A stretch of 37,812 nt of DNA from Balneolaceae bacterium (GTDB lineage Bacteria > Bacteroidota > Rhodothermia > Balneolales > Balneolaceae), in contig JAFIES010000075.1 in NCBI GenBank assembly GCA_020832415.1, positions 1-37,812 of the forward strand, read 5' to 3'. A program made the position numbers and the translations under genes. A model generated the notes under the pieces. That model ran no database searches. It was not told the DNA's origin and saw only the letters and a list, made by a program, of their open reading frames with translations. This document shows, in pieces, positions 15,728 to 24,005 of this stretch. Numbering within the stretch: the first letter of the stretch is position 1; every line of letters starts with the position of its first letter.

Positions 15728-16744
15728 ATGAACTATATCAAGATCACTTTTTTACCACTTTTATTCATTATCCTTGTGAGTACTCTGAGTTTTGCCCAGT
15801 TCCTGCCTGAAAACTCAACAGATTGGTGGATGGAAACTGATGATGGGGTTATGCACTACGTTTTGGAAATTGGGAATAACCCTGATCCTGAAAACACAAT
15901 CGTAGTTCTTCATGGAGGGTACGGAGCCGAGCACTCCTATCTGCTGGATTTTCTGATACCACTGTCGGATGACTATAGGTTTGTATTGTACGACCATAGA
16001 GGATCTCTTCGAACTGAAGCTCCTGACAGTACAATAAGATTCGACAATTTTGTCAGTGATTTGGATCACCTCAGGCATCAGATGGGGCTCGAAAAGTTAC
16101 ATCTTATAGCTCACTCAAATGGCTCAAATATAGCCCTGGACTATTTAGGCACGAATCCTCAACATGTGAAAGTTCTGATTTTACTATCACCCCCATTGAG
16201 TTTCTTGCATTCAGACGCATTTTCAGAATCAACAAATAGTTTGCTTGCTGATTTAATAATAACTCATCGTTCTGAAGTAGAATCTTTGGAGGCAGAGATC
16301 AACTCTGAAATTGAGAGAAAATTACAAGATTTGAATCTCCATGATACCGACAATTTAACGGATCGGGAGAGATCGGTCAGAAACCGAATTGAGTATGCTG
16401 CCTGGCACACGGCCAGTGCCGATAACTGGCCATATGTACGAAATGCCTTCTATAATCCCGATGTGTTCAATCATCTTACAAATAATGTTGACTCGGAAAC
16501 ATGGCGGGCCAGAACACTTCGTAAGTCTGCCGCTTTTGTTGATGCAGATGTGCCTGTCCGGGTAATTATAGGTGAATCAGATTATGTGGATCCTAAAGCT
16601 ATCATATGGAAAAGTATCATTCATCAAACAGAAGATGGTGATCTGACTGTCCTGGAACATGCGGGGCATAATGCCTGGATCGACAAACCGGAAAAGTTCA
16701 AAGAAGCATTACAAATATATCTGAATGAAATTACAGGCTTTTAA
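15728..16744 (+). CDS. Secreted alpha/beta hydrolase (S33 peptidase-like)
   Basis: A 338-residue exported hydrolase. The signal peptide covers residues 1-23, with cleavage likely at FA-QF. The fold is marked by the oxyanion segment VVLHGGYG at 59-66, VLYDHRGS at 87-93, and the nucleophile elbow LIAHSNGS with S130. The elbow reads A-H-S-N-G, with Ala in place of the first Gly. Probable triad partners are D285 in GESDYVDP and H314 in EHAGHNAW. The cap region (about 190-260) is charged and helical. It resembles proline iminopeptidases and general esterases, but the substrate cannot be assigned. It is monocistronic, with 61 nt to the convergent ychF. Confidence 0.85.
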   Translation: MNYIKITFLPLLFIILVSTLSFAQFLPENSTDWWMETDDGVMHYVLEIGNNPDPENTIVVLHGGYGAEHSYLLDFLIPLSDDYRFVLYDHRGSLRTEAPDSTIRFDNFVSDLDHLRHQMGLEKLHLIAHSNGSNIALDYLGTNPQHVKVLILLSPPLSFLHSDAFSESTNSLLADLIITHRSEVESLEAEINSEIERKLQDLNLHDTDNLTDRERSVRNRIEYAAWHTASADNWPYVRNAFYNPDVFNHLTNNVDSETWRARTLRKSAAFVDADVPVRVIIGESDYVDPKAIIWKSIIHQTEDGDLTVLEHAGHNAWIDKPEKFKEALQIYLNEITGF

Positions 16745-16805
16745 TACGCATACATAGATAGTTAACTGCACAATTTTTGATTAATGCCCTAACATACCAT
16801 TGACC

Positions 16806-17900
16806 CTATACATTAAACCTGAATAGCATCACGTCGCCATCTTTTACAACGTACTCTTTGCCTTCCTGGCGCATTTTCCCGGCCTCTTTGGCCGCTTTTT
16901 CTGAACCGAGTGATGAATAATCGTCATATGCTATGGTTTCCGCGCGGATAAATCCCCGCTCAAAGTCGGTGTGGATCACCCCTGCGGCCTGTGGTGCTTT
17001 GGTCCCCTTTCGGATGGTCCATGCTCTCACCTCTTTTGGTCCGGCTGTAAAGTAGGTAATCAGCCCAAGATTTTCATAGGCAGCCTGGATAAGGCGATCA
17101 AGCCCGGAATTTTCCACTCCAAGCTCTTCAAGGAACATCTCTTTTTCTTCAGGTTCCAGTTCGGCGATCTCCGCCTCTATTTTAGCGCAAAAGGTTACCA
17201 GGTTATCATTGAACTGGTCCGCGATCTTCTGTACAAGTTTCACATACTCATTCCCGCTGTTTATATCCCCTTCTGCCACGTTACAGGCGTAGAGAACCGG
17301 CTTGGCAGATAACAAGAAAAGATCTTTGTAGAGCTCCTTATCGGCATCATCGGCCTGGAATGTACGGGCAGTATTTCCCTCTTCAAGGTGGTTTTTGAGT
17401 GCATCCACCACTTCAAACTGCTGTTTGATTTTTTTATCCCCTGTTTTAGCTTGTTTTCGCAGATTCTCAGCTCGTTTTTCAACGCTCTCAAGATCTTTCA
17501 GAATCAGTTCGTCCTCAATGATGCGGATATCCCGTTCCGGATCTACGGAACCTTCCACATGGATAATATCATCATCATCAAAACAGCGTACTACATGCAC
17601 AATAAGATCTACTTCCCGGATGTGTGAAAGAAACGCATTACCTTTCCCCTTCCCTTCGGAAGCCCCCTTTACAAGACCGGCAATATCCACAAATTCGATG
17701 GTAGCCGGCAAAACCTGACCGGGTTTAAGAAGATCTGCAAGTCGGTTCAGGCGCTCATCAGGTACTGGCACCAGGCCAATATTTGGGTCAATTGTACAAA
17801 ACGGGAAATTTGCTGATTCTGCTCCTGCATTACTCAGGGCATTAAAAAGTGTTGATTTTCCAACATTTGGAAGGCCTACTATGCCACATTTTAAACTCAT
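16806..17900 (-). CDS. ychF: Redox-regulated ATPase / GTP-binding protein YchF
   Basis: Obg-superfamily P-loop ATPase (OLA1 in eukaryotes) associated with ribosomes and stress responses. The 364-residue length is standard. G1 is GLPNVGKST at 9-17, G3 is [14 protein letters not shown], a coiled-coil insertion lies at about 130-170, and the C-terminal TGS-like domain contains [16 protein letters not shown] and ends [12 protein letters not shown]. The start at 17900 gives the usual [17 protein letters not shown] decayed copy of residues 312-348 is present 7 kb away at 9555-9665 in the same orientation, suggesting an old partial duplication. Confidence 0.96.
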   Translation of the reverse strand: MSLKCGIVGLPNVGKSTLFNALSNAGAESANFPFCTIDPNIGLVPVPDERLNRLADLLKPGQVLPATIEFVDIAGLVKGASEGKGKGNAFLSHIREVDLIVHVVRCFDDDDIIHVEGSVDPERDIRIIEDELILKDLESVEKRAENLRKQAKTGDKKIKQQFEVVDALKNHLEEGNTARTFQADDADKELYKDLFLLSAKPVLYACNVAEGDINSGNEYVKLVQKIADQFNDNLVTFCAKIEAEIAELEPEEKEMFLEELGVENSGLDRLIQAAYENLGLITYFTAGPKEVRAWTIRKGTKAPQAAGVIHTDFERGFIRAETIAYDDYSSLGSEKAAKEAGKMRQEGKEYVVKDGDVMLFRFNV

Positions 17901-18020
17901 ACTACGTGCTGTTTATATATTTAATAGTTTTTTTGCTCTGTGAGATAATTCTGAGCTGTATAATTTTTAATCAAGAGAAGCCTGCTGAACAAATTCCATG
18001 GATGGCAGTACCACGGCCGT

Positions 18021-18629
18021 TTATTTTACATAAACGAGTTCATAATATACGCAGCCTGTATCAATGCCAATCATCATCTTCTTTTTGATGGGATACGGAC
18101 GTGGTGTATGGCCGAATATCACTGTTTTTTCCCAGGGAACTTCAAATGCATTAAGATGCTCTCTGCCCCAGAGATAGAAATGGCTGGACTCACTATCGGC
18201 TTTACTTTCAGCAATGCTTTGGTGAGGTGGCGCTCCGGCGTGTACAAAAAAGTAGTTGTCGGTTTCGTAATAGAGTTTGGTCTCCTTATAAAAATTGAGA
18301 TGAGCCGGCGGCAGATCTTTCACAGATTTCGGGTTATGATACGATCTAAGTGTTGTATCACCGCCATTATAGAGCCAGTTTTCAACGTTGTTCGATTTGA
18401 GTGCATCCAGCAGCATCTGTTCGTGGTTTCCTCTCAGGAAAACGCACTCCCTGTCGTACCGCACATCCAGCAGAAATTCTACAACTTCGCGAGAAGCAGG
18501 ACCCCGATCAATATAATCACCCACAAAAACGTGTGTGGCGTCTTTATAAGGCTTTAATTTGTTCCAGAGCGTCTTCAGTGTGCGTACACAACCGTGAATA
18601 TCTCCAATCGCTACGATTTCTTTATTCAT
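18021..18629 (-). CDS. PPP-family metallophosphatase (Ser/Thr phosphatase or Ap4A hydrolase-like)
   Basis: A 202-residue calcineurin-like phosphoesterase. The metal-binding motifs are complete: GDIHGC at 9-14, GDYIDRGP at 37-44, RGNHE at 66-70, FFVHAG with H130, and IFGHTP with H174. The size matches bacterial lambda-phosphatase/PrpA-type enzymes, which act on phosphoproteins, though some hydrolyse dinucleoside polyphosphates. Its ATG overlaps the stop of the upstream nusB gene by one base (TAATG), so translation is probably coupled. That pairing does not reveal the substrate. Confidence 0.9.
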   Translation of the reverse strand: MNKEIVAIGDIHGCVRTLKTLWNKLKPYKDATHVFVGDYIDRGPASREVVEFLLDVRYDRECVFLRGNHEQMLLDALKSNNVENWLYNGGDTTLRSYHNPKSVKDLPPAHLNFYKETKLYYETDNYFFVHAGAPPHQSIAESKADSESSHFYLWGREHLNAFEVPWEKTVIFGHTPRPYPIKKKMMIGIDTGCVYYELVYVK

Positions 18630-19090
18630 TAACGACTTGAGGCTTCTATCAAGCCTCTACCTTTTTTATTGATTTTATTTTCTTTGATCAGGCTTTTGAG
18701 GATGGCATCGAGAATTCCATTTACAAAATTTCCGCTCTTTCTTGTTGAGTAGCGTTTTGCCAGCTCAATCGCCTCATTGATGGTTACCTTTGTTGGAATT
18801 TCATCAAAATTGAGCAGTTCAGATATTGCCATACGCAGTATCAGTTTGTCAATAACGGCAAGTCTGTCAACCTCCCAGTTATTGATATGTTTCTCAATCA
18901 TTTCATCATGATCTTTTGCAAAGTCAACAGTAACCAACAGCAGTTTTTCGGCAAATTTTATCGAATCGGTATCGTCTTTCAGTGTGTGTTTGATGATATG
19001 TTTGGTAGCATCAACGGTAGAATTTTTGCCTAAATCAACAGCATATAGGGCTTTTAATGCAGCTTCGCGTGCGGCTCTTCTGTTTTGCAT
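18629..19090 (-). CDS. nusB: Transcription antitermination factor NusB
   Basis: Binds boxA RNA with S10 (NusE) to promote antitermination of rRNA operons. From the ATG at 19090 the protein has 153 residues and begins MQNRRAAREAALKALYAVD, the usual NusB N-terminus. An in-frame TTG at 19111 would add seven residues (MKILKNS) without support from family length. The characteristic C-terminal segment is LLNFDEIPTKVTINEAIELA followed by KRYSTRKSGNFVNGILDAIL. It is coupled to the phosphatase gene through TAATG. It is transcribed divergently from tRNA-Val, whose start is 116 nt away. Confidence 0.93.
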   Translation of the reverse strand: MQNRRAAREAALKALYAVDLGKNSTVDATKHIIKHTLKDDTDSIKFAEKLLLVTVDFAKDHDEMIEKHINNWEVDRLAVIDKLILRMAISELLNFDEIPTKVTINEAIELAKRYSTRKSGNFVNGILDAILKSLIKENKINKKGRGLIEASSR

Positions 19091-19167
19091 GGAATTTTTC
19101 AAAATTTTCAAAGACCTGTAAAATACGATTCTTTATAAAGAGCTGAAAGAAGCATTCGTTATTTTCA

Positions 19168-19199
19168 TTGCATATCAATCAAAAGCATTGCTATATTTG
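19168..19199 (+). promoter_or_regulatory. Bacteroidetes-type promoter of tRNA-Val
   Basis: TTG at 19168-19170, a 21-nt spacer, then TATATTTG at 19192-19199, an exact TAnnTTTG -7 box. The box ends 6 nt before the mature 5' end of the tRNA, so transcription should begin at or within a few bases of tRNA position 1. This is the cleanest promoter in the window and the best evidence for the phylum-type sigma factor. Confidence 0.75.
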
Positions 19200-19205
19200 G
19201 TGAAT

Positions 19206-19279
19206 GGGTTCATAGCTCAGTTGGTTAGAGCGCCACGTTGACATCGTGGAGGTCGGCAGTTCGAATCTGCCTGAACCCA
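19206..19279 (+). tRNA. tRNA-Val (anticodon GAC)
   Basis: A complete 74-nt cloverleaf without an encoded CCA end. The acceptor stem GGGTTCA (19206-19212) pairs with TGAACCC (19272-19278), with discriminator A at 19279. The D-arm is GCTC/GAGC. The anticodon stem CCACG/CGTGG (19233-19237 and 19245-19249) encloses loop TTGACAT with anticodon GAC at 19240-19242. The T-arm is GGCAG TTCGAAT CTGCC. GAC reads GUC and GUU valine codons. It is a single tRNA gene between divergent nusB and forward thrS, and no other tRNA was found nearby. Confidence 0.95.
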
Positions 19280-19399
19280 CTCCCCTTCCAAATCGTTGCC
19301 TTTCAATTTTACTATCATCTTCCTGATATCAAAACGAATTTATCCGGTTAAAAGGCTCAAAAAGTTTCAAATAATTAACTCCTCAAAGAACATTTCACT

Positions 19400-19448
19400 A
19401 AATCCGGGACGAAAGCAGCTGAAAACTTTTTTCGGGAGCTGCGGATTT
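19400..19448 (+). promoter_or_regulatory. Structured leader hairpin upstream of thrS
   Basis: AAATCC (19400-19405) pairs with GGATTT (19443-19448), and GCAGCT (19415-19420) pairs with AGCTGC (19437-19442). The right arms are contiguous, while the left arms are separated by a 9-nt bulge (19406-19414). Inside, GAAAA and TTTTC can pair further. GTTATTTTTC follows directly, so the structure has the form of a terminator or attenuator ending 61 nt before the thrS ATG. No T-box consensus or peptide-leader Thr run was recognised. Confidence 0.5.
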
Positions 19449-19509
19449 GTTATTTTTCAGCTTACCTTTTAAACGAATAGAAATTCACAGAATTCACATA
19501 GAAAACCTG

Positions 19510-21462
19510 ATGTCAGAAGATCTTATTACGCTTACCTTTCCTGACGGCGCCCGAAAAACTTTTCCAAAACACAGCACAGGCCTTGAAGTTGCAGAGAGTA
19601 TCTCAAAAGGACTTGCCCGAAATGCTTTCAGCATTACACTTGATGAAGATGTCCTTGATTTAGATCGCCCGATTGATCGGGACGGAAAAATTTCGATCAA
19701 TACCTGGGGATCGGAAGACGGACAGTACACATTTTGGCACTCTTCCGCCCACTTGCTGGCAGAAGCTGTGCAAGAGCTCTACCCGGAAGCAAAGTTCGGA
19801 ATCGGTCCGCCCATTGAAAGCGGATTTTATTACGACATCGATTTTGGCGACAGATCATTCGGGCAGGATCAGCTCGCAGCCATTGAAAAGAAAATGCTCG
19901 AACTGGCAAGAACCAAATCGGAGTTCAAAAAAAGGGAAGTGAGCAAAGATGAGGCCCTGAACTTCTACAAAGAGAAGAACAACGAATATAAAGTTGACCT
20001 GATCAGCGAGCTTGAAGAAGGTACAATCACATTCTACGAGCAAGGTAATTTTACAGATCTCTGCCGCGGCCCTCATCTGCCCGATACATCACCAATTAAA
20101 GCCGTAAAACTGACAAAAGTAGCCGGTGCATACTGGAGGGGTGATGTGAACAGCAAGCAGCTTACCCGTATTTACGGTATCACCTTCCCCAAGCAGAAAA
20201 TGCTGGATGAGCACCTCGAACAGATTGAAGAGGCTCAGAAACGGGACCACAAAAAACTTGGCAAAGAACTGGGCATCTATATGATGGACAGCATGGTAGG
20301 CCCCGGCCTTCCGCTCTGGCTGCCCAACGGTACTGTTCTGAGGAGAACACTGGAGGCATTTCTGCGTGATGAGCAGAAACGGCGTGGTTACCAGGAGGTG
20401 ATAACCCCTCATATTGCAAACCTTGAGCTTTATAAAACCTCCGGACACTATCCCTATTACAAGGAGTCTCAGTACAACCCGATGGAGGTAGACGATGATG
20501 AGTATATGCTCAAACCGATGAACTGTCCGCATCACCACAGAATTTATGCAAACGATCTGAAAAGTTACCGCGATCTGCCGGTACGCCTAGCGGAGTTTGG
20601 CACTGTGTACAGGTATGAGCAATCCGGCGAACTGAACGGGCTATCACGGGTGCGTGGGTTCACACAGGATGATGCTCACATCTACTGCACACACGATCAG
20701 CTGAAAGATGAAATCAAACATGTGATCAACCTTACCCAATATGTATTTAACACATTTGGTATGCCGGTTGATATTCGCCTCTCCTTCCGTGATGATAACG
20801 AAAGCAAGTATGGCGGCGATTCCGAATACTGGGAACGCGCTCAGAAAGAGATCAACGAGGTAGCTGATGAGCTTGAGCTCGATTACAAAATTGTAGAAGG
20901 TGAAGCCAGCTTTTACGGCCCCAAGATCGATTTTATCATTCGTGATGCGATCGGACGTAAGTGGCAGCTTGGTACCGTTCAGGTTGATTATGTTATGCCT
21001 GAGCGATTTGATTTGACCTATGTAGGATCAGACAACGAAAAACACAGGCCTGTAATTATTCACCGTGCACCGTTTGGATCAATGGAGCGCTTTGTAAGTA
21101 TTTTGATTGAACATTTTGCAGGAGATTTCCCGCTGTGGCTTGCTCCTGTTCAGTTTGCAATCCTGCCTATATCGGATGATTTCAACGATTATGCCAATGT
21201 TTGTGCCGAAAAACTGAACTCTATTGGAGCCAGATATGAGGTAGATAGCCGCTCAGAAAAAATCGGGGCAAAAATCCGCGATGCTGAAAACCGAAAAATT
21301 CCGTATATGTTTATAGTTGGTGAACGCGAGCAGGAAGAGAGCACAGTTTCTGTACGCCGCCATAAACATGGAGATATCGGAACGTTTCCGTTCGATGAAT
21401 TTTTAGGTAAAGTAAAGGAGGAGATTGATTCCATGGAATTGCCTCCAAAACCTAAAAAGTGA
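19510..21462 (+). CDS. thrS: Threonine--tRNA ligase
   Basis: Charges tRNA-Thr and hydrolyses mischarged Ser-tRNA-Thr. The protein has 650 residues from the ATG at 19510. An in-frame TTG at 19447 would add 21 residues overlapping the leader hairpin and is rejected. Domains in order: TGS (about 1-62, ITLTFPDGARKTFP); editing domain with HSSAH at 77-81; class II core with catalytic-site zinc ligands C339 (MNCPHH), H390 (DDAHIYC) and H518 (IHRAPFGS); and an anticodon-binding domain from about 545 (LAPVQFAILPIS). It heads the conserved order thrS-infC-rpmI-rplT. The upstream structured leader suggests regulation by attenuation or autogenous control. Confidence 0.96.
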   Translation: MSEDLITLTFPDGARKTFPKHSTGLEVAESISKGLARNAFSITLDEDVLDLDRPIDRDGKISINTWGSEDGQYTFWHSSAHLLAEAVQELYPEAKFGIGPPIESGFYYDIDFGDRSFGQDQLAAIEKKMLELARTKSEFKKREVSKDEALNFYKEKNNEYKVDLISELEEGTITFYEQGNFTDLCRGPHLPDTSPIKAVKLTKVAGAYWRGDVNSKQLTRIYGITFPKQKMLDEHLEQIEEAQKRDHKKLGKELGIYMMDSMVGPGLPLWLPNGTVLRRTLEAFLRDEQKRRGYQEVITPHIANLELYKTSGHYPYYKESQYNPMEVDDDEYMLKPMNCPHHHRIYANDLKSYRDLPVRLAEFGTVYRYEQSGELNGLSRVRGFTQDDAHIYCTHDQLKDEIKHVINLTQYVFNTFGMPVDIRLSFRDDNESKYGGDSEYWERAQKEINEVADELELDYKIVEGEASFYGPKIDFIIRDAIGRKWQLGTVQVDYVMPERFDLTYVGSDNEKHRPVIIHRAPFGSMERFVSILIEHFAGDFPLWLAPVQFAILPISDDFNDYANVCAEKLNSIGARYEVDSRSEKIGAKIRDAENRKIPYMFIVGEREQEESTVSVRRHKHGDIGTFPFDEFLGKVKEEIDSMELPPKPKK

Positions 21463-21492
21463 ATCTGAATCATTTTTATTTACTCAGATTCA
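21460..21492 (+). promoter_or_regulatory. thrS-infC intergenic hairpin
   Basis: TGAATCTGA (21460-21468) and TCAGATTCA (21484-21492) are perfect 9-bp arms with a 15-nt loop. The first three bases of the left arm are the thrS stop codon. The downstream run is A and not T, so it is not a Rho-independent terminator for this strand. A role in thrS-infC mRNA stability or in L20 or IF3 feedback is possible but unproven. Confidence 0.4.
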
Positions 21493-21542
21493 AAAAAAAG
21501 ATTATTTTAAAACCAAACTACAACAAAACACAGAGGTAACTT

Positions 21543-22085
21543 ATCGCAAAACGACGCACACCCATTAGAAGAAGAAATGACGATCGTCCAAAAGTAAACG
21601 ACGAGATCAGGTCTTCAAAAGTACGGCTCATCCGCCCGGATGAAGAGCATGAAATAGTATCTATAGACAGAGCACTTGAAATTGCCGAACAGTTCCGAAT
21701 GGATCTTGTAGAAGTAGCCCCGGATGCAAGTCCGCCGGTTTGCAAGATTATTGATTTCGGTAAATTCATGTACGAAAAGAAGAAAAAAGAGAAAGAGGCC
21801 AAGAAGAAGCAGCACGTAATCCAGGTGAAAGAACTGCGATTCAGGCCAACAACAGACGATCATGATCTTGAATTCAAAACACGCCATGCCCGTGAGTTTC
21901 TCACAGGTGGCGATAAAGTGAAAGCAACCGTACAGTTCAGGGGACGTGATATGCTCTATACCGAGCAGGGTGAAAAACTTCTGAATGAGCTTGCTGAATC
22001 ACTGGATGATGTGAGTAAAATTGAATCCAAGCCAACAATGGAAGGCAGGCGAATGATCATGATTTTATCACCGGCCAAAAATTAA
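21543..22085 (+). CDS. infC: Translation initiation factor IF-3 (ATC start)
   Basis: Binds the 30S subunit, keeps subunits apart and proofreads initiator codon pairing. The frame reads AKRRTPIRRRNDDRPKVNDE from codon 2 on and ends ILSPAKN, giving 180 residues. The N-domain (to about 80), a lysine-rich linker (FMYEKKKKEKEAKKK) and a C-domain with KELRFRP are all present. An in-frame TAA at 21537-21539 blocks any upstream start and the first ATG (21699) would remove a third of the protein. ATC at 21543, preceded by AGAGG at 21532-21536, is therefore the start. Non-AUG starts at infC are a known autoregulatory feature (AUU in E. coli), because IF-3 rejects such codons. Confidence 0.92.
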   Translation: MAKRRTPIRRRNDDRPKVNDEIRSSKVRLIRPDEEHEIVSIDRALEIAEQFRMDLVEVAPDASPPVCKIIDFGKFMYEKKKKEKEAKKKQHVIQVKELRFRPTTDDHDLEFKTRHAREFLTGGDKVKATVQFRGRDMLYTEQGEKLLNELAESLDDVSKIESKPTMEGRRMIMILSPAKN

Positions 22086-22157
22086 AGATCTGCTTTTAAT
22101 ACATTGTTTTACTCCTTATCTTACTAGTCTTTAATTTTTCAGATAAAAGAGCGAATT

Positions 22158-22355
22158 ATGCCCAAAATGAAAACGAAGAGTGGTGCTAAAAAACGTTTTA
22201 GAGTTACCGGTTCAGGTAAAATAAAGCGTAAGAAAGCATTTAAAAGCCACATTCTTACTAAAAAATCCAGCAAACGGAAAAGAAATCTGACACAGACTAC
22301 ATTGGTTAACGATGCCGATGTAAAAGCAGTTAGAAAAATGCTTCCTAATAGCTGA
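22158..22355 (+). CDS. rpmI: 50S ribosomal protein L35
   Basis: A 65-residue basic ribosomal protein of the large subunit. It begins [20 protein letters not shown], the invariant start of the family, and contains [12 protein letters not shown]. It lies 72 nt after infC and 34 nt before rplT in the standard order. The length is normal. In some bacteria L20 represses rpmI and rplT translation through a leader structure; here only a weak 6-bp pairing TTATCT/AGATAA (22116-22121, 22141-22146) is visible upstream. Confidence 0.97.
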   Translation: MPKMKTKSGAKKRFRVTGSGKIKRKKAFKSHILTKKSSKRKRNLTQTTLVNDADVKAVRKMLPNS

Positions 22356-22389
22356 AAAATTTAATTATTAATCTCTAAACGTTAAAAAA

Positions 22390-22737
22390 ATGCCACGTTC
22401 AAGAAATCTGGTGGCTTCCCGTCGCCGTCGTCGCAAAATAATAAAGCAGGCGAAAGGCTACTGGGGCAGACGCAAAAACGTTTATACCGTTGCCAAAAAT
22501 GCGGTTGAAAAAGGTCTTCAGTACCAATACCGCGACCGGAAAGCACGAAAGCGCAATTTCCGAAGGCTATGGATTACACGAATCAACGCTGCTGCTCGCC
22601 TCAATGGAACCACCTACGCTAAGTTAATCCATGGTATGAAAGAAAACGAAATTGTAATTAACCGCAAGATGCTTGCAGAAATCGCTGTTCGGGATCCCGA
22701 AACATTCTCAGCAATTGTGAAAGAAGCAGTTAAGTAA
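22390..22737 (+). CDS. rplT: 50S ribosomal protein L20
   Basis: A 115-residue 23S-rRNA-binding protein needed early in large-subunit assembly and, in several bacteria, the autogenous repressor of its operon. The family blocks are present: [46 protein letters not shown] and [12 protein letters not shown]. It is the last gene of thrS-infC-rpmI-rplT and is followed 20 nt later by a strong intrinsic terminator. Confidence 0.97.
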   Translation: MPRSRNLVASRRRRRKIIKQAKGYWGRRKNVYTVAKNAVEKGLQYQYRDRKARKRNFRRLWITRINAAARLNGTTYAKLIHGMKENEIVINRKMLAEIAVRDPETFSAIVKEAVK

Positions 22738-22757
22738 CTTTCTTACAATGATATTTA

Positions 22758-22796
22758 AAACCGGCAGCCATTCAGTTGGCCTGCCGGTTTTTTTTT
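22758..22796 (+). terminator. Rho-independent terminator after rplT
   Basis: AAACCGGCAG (22758-22767) and CTGCCGGTTT (22781-22790) form a 10-bp stem with a 13-nt loop, followed by a continuous T-run to 22796. It closes the thrS-rplT operon. Confidence 0.9.
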
Positions 22797-22872
22797 AACA
22801 ACTATTTTGACCATCAGCAGAATTCGGTAAGAATTATTCAAATCTTCCATTCATGTTTAACAGCATGTACCG

Positions 22873-22880
22873 TATATTTG
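22873..22880 (+). promoter_or_regulatory. Candidate -7 box of the pheS promoter
   Basis: TATATTTG is an exact match to TAnnTTTG, in the gap between the rplT terminator and pheS. No good TTTG is found at the -33 position, so only the -7 element is claimed. The leader would be about 50 nt. Confidence 0.5.
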
Positions 22881-22938
22881 AAGCTTAGCAAATAAAGAAA
22901 AATCACTTTACATACCATCTATATCTACACATTTCACC

Positions 22939-23949
22939 ATGATTGAAAAAATCGACGAGATTAAGACCTCCATTCAAAACTTCTCTATTGAAAATGAATC
23001 CGATCTTGAGGCTTTTCGTCTTGAATTTCTCTCCCGAAACGGAAAAGTACAGTCGATGTTCGGGTTGATGGGCTCTGTTCCGAAAGAACAAAAAGCTGTT
23101 GTTGGTAAATCAATGAATGAGGTTAAAATCCTCGCTCAAAGCCGGTTTGATGAGGCAAAAGAGACATTATCCACTGCTACCGAAAAAGTTTTCGGTGCTC
23201 TTGATGATATTTCACTCCCCGTTGAACCAACATACACCGGCTCTTTTCATCCGTTAACCCAGGCACTCGACGAAATCAAACAGATATTTCTGCGACTGGG
23301 CTTTAACATTGCAGACGGCCCCGAGCTGGAGGATGACTTCCACAATTTTACTGCACTCAATTTCCCTGCCGATCATCCCGCCCGCGACATGCAGGATACC
23401 TTTTTTATCCGAAAAACAGATAATCCTGATGTAGATGACCTTGTTCTGAGAACTCACACATCACCCGTACAGATACGGCTGATGAAAGATCAAAAACCAC
23501 CGGTTCGATCCATTATGCCTGGGCGGGTTTACAGAAACGAAGCTGTTACGGCAAAATCTTACTTCCAGTTCAACCAGGTAGAAGGCCTCTATGTGGACGA
23601 AAAAGTGACCATGGGCGAACTGATAGAAACCCTGGTGATGTTCGCACGGCTGATGTATGGTAGTGATGTAAAATACAAAGTGCGTCCCTCCTTCTTCCCA
23701 TTTACCGAGCCGAGTATAGAGATGGATGTGTGGTGGGAAAATGAAAAAGGCGGCCAGTGGCTAGAAATTCTGGGGGCCGGCATGGTTGACCCCAATGTAT
23801 TTGATGCAGTAGGTGTAGATTCTGAAAAGTACACCGGATTTGCATTTGGAATGGGTGTGGATAGAATTGCCATGCTACGTTATGGAATTGATGATATCCG
23901 CCTGCTTTACGACAACGATATTCGCTTTCTCGAACAATTTAAATCCTAA
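22939..23949 (+). CDS. pheS: Phenylalanine--tRNA ligase alpha subunit
   Basis: The catalytic subunit of the alpha2-beta2 enzyme. The 336-residue protein has an N-terminal coiled-coil arm (about 1-90) and a class II core. PADHPARDMQDTFF, RTHTSPVQ and YRNEAVTAKSYFQFNQVEG carry the ATP- and substrate-binding positions, and GFAFGMGVDRIAMLRYGIDD is motif 3. The start is the first ATG after the rplT terminator and matches family length. It precedes pheT by 56 nt. Confidence 0.97.
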   Translation: MIEKIDEIKTSIQNFSIENESDLEAFRLEFLSRNGKVQSMFGLMGSVPKEQKAVVGKSMNEVKILAQSRFDEAKETLSTATEKVFGALDDISLPVEPTYTGSFHPLTQALDEIKQIFLRLGFNIADGPELEDDFHNFTALNFPADHPARDMQDTFFIRKTDNPDVDDLVLRTHTSPVQIRLMKDQKPPVRSIMPGRVYRNEAVTAKSYFQFNQVEGLYVDEKVTMGELIETLVMFARLMYGSDVKYKVRPSFFPFTEPSIEMDVWWENEKGGQWLEILGAGMVDPNVFDAVGVDSEKYTGFAFGMGVDRIAMLRYGIDDIRLLYDNDIRFLEQFKS

Positions 23950-24005
23950 CAACCTGACTTTTTGCAGTTTTTTGGTACTGCAGTTAACGATTCTCTATTT
24001 CTGAT

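Noticed and set aside
19091-19111. TTG start for nusB
   Set aside because: The downstream ATG at 19090 gives the usual NusB N-terminus; the seven extra residues have no support.
19447-19509. Upstream TTG start for thrS adding 21 residues
   Set aside because: The added segment overlaps the end of the leader hairpin, has no match to ThrRS N-termini, and the ATG at 19510 gives the normal TGS-domain start.
19281-19509. T-box riboswitch for thrS
   Set aside because: No T-box consensus such as GGGTGGNACCGCG and no obvious specifier loop were seen, so only a generic structured leader is claimed.
21460-21500. Terminator between thrS and infC
   Set aside because: The stem is followed by A residues, with no T-run on the transcribed strand, and infC has no recognisable promoter in the remaining gap.
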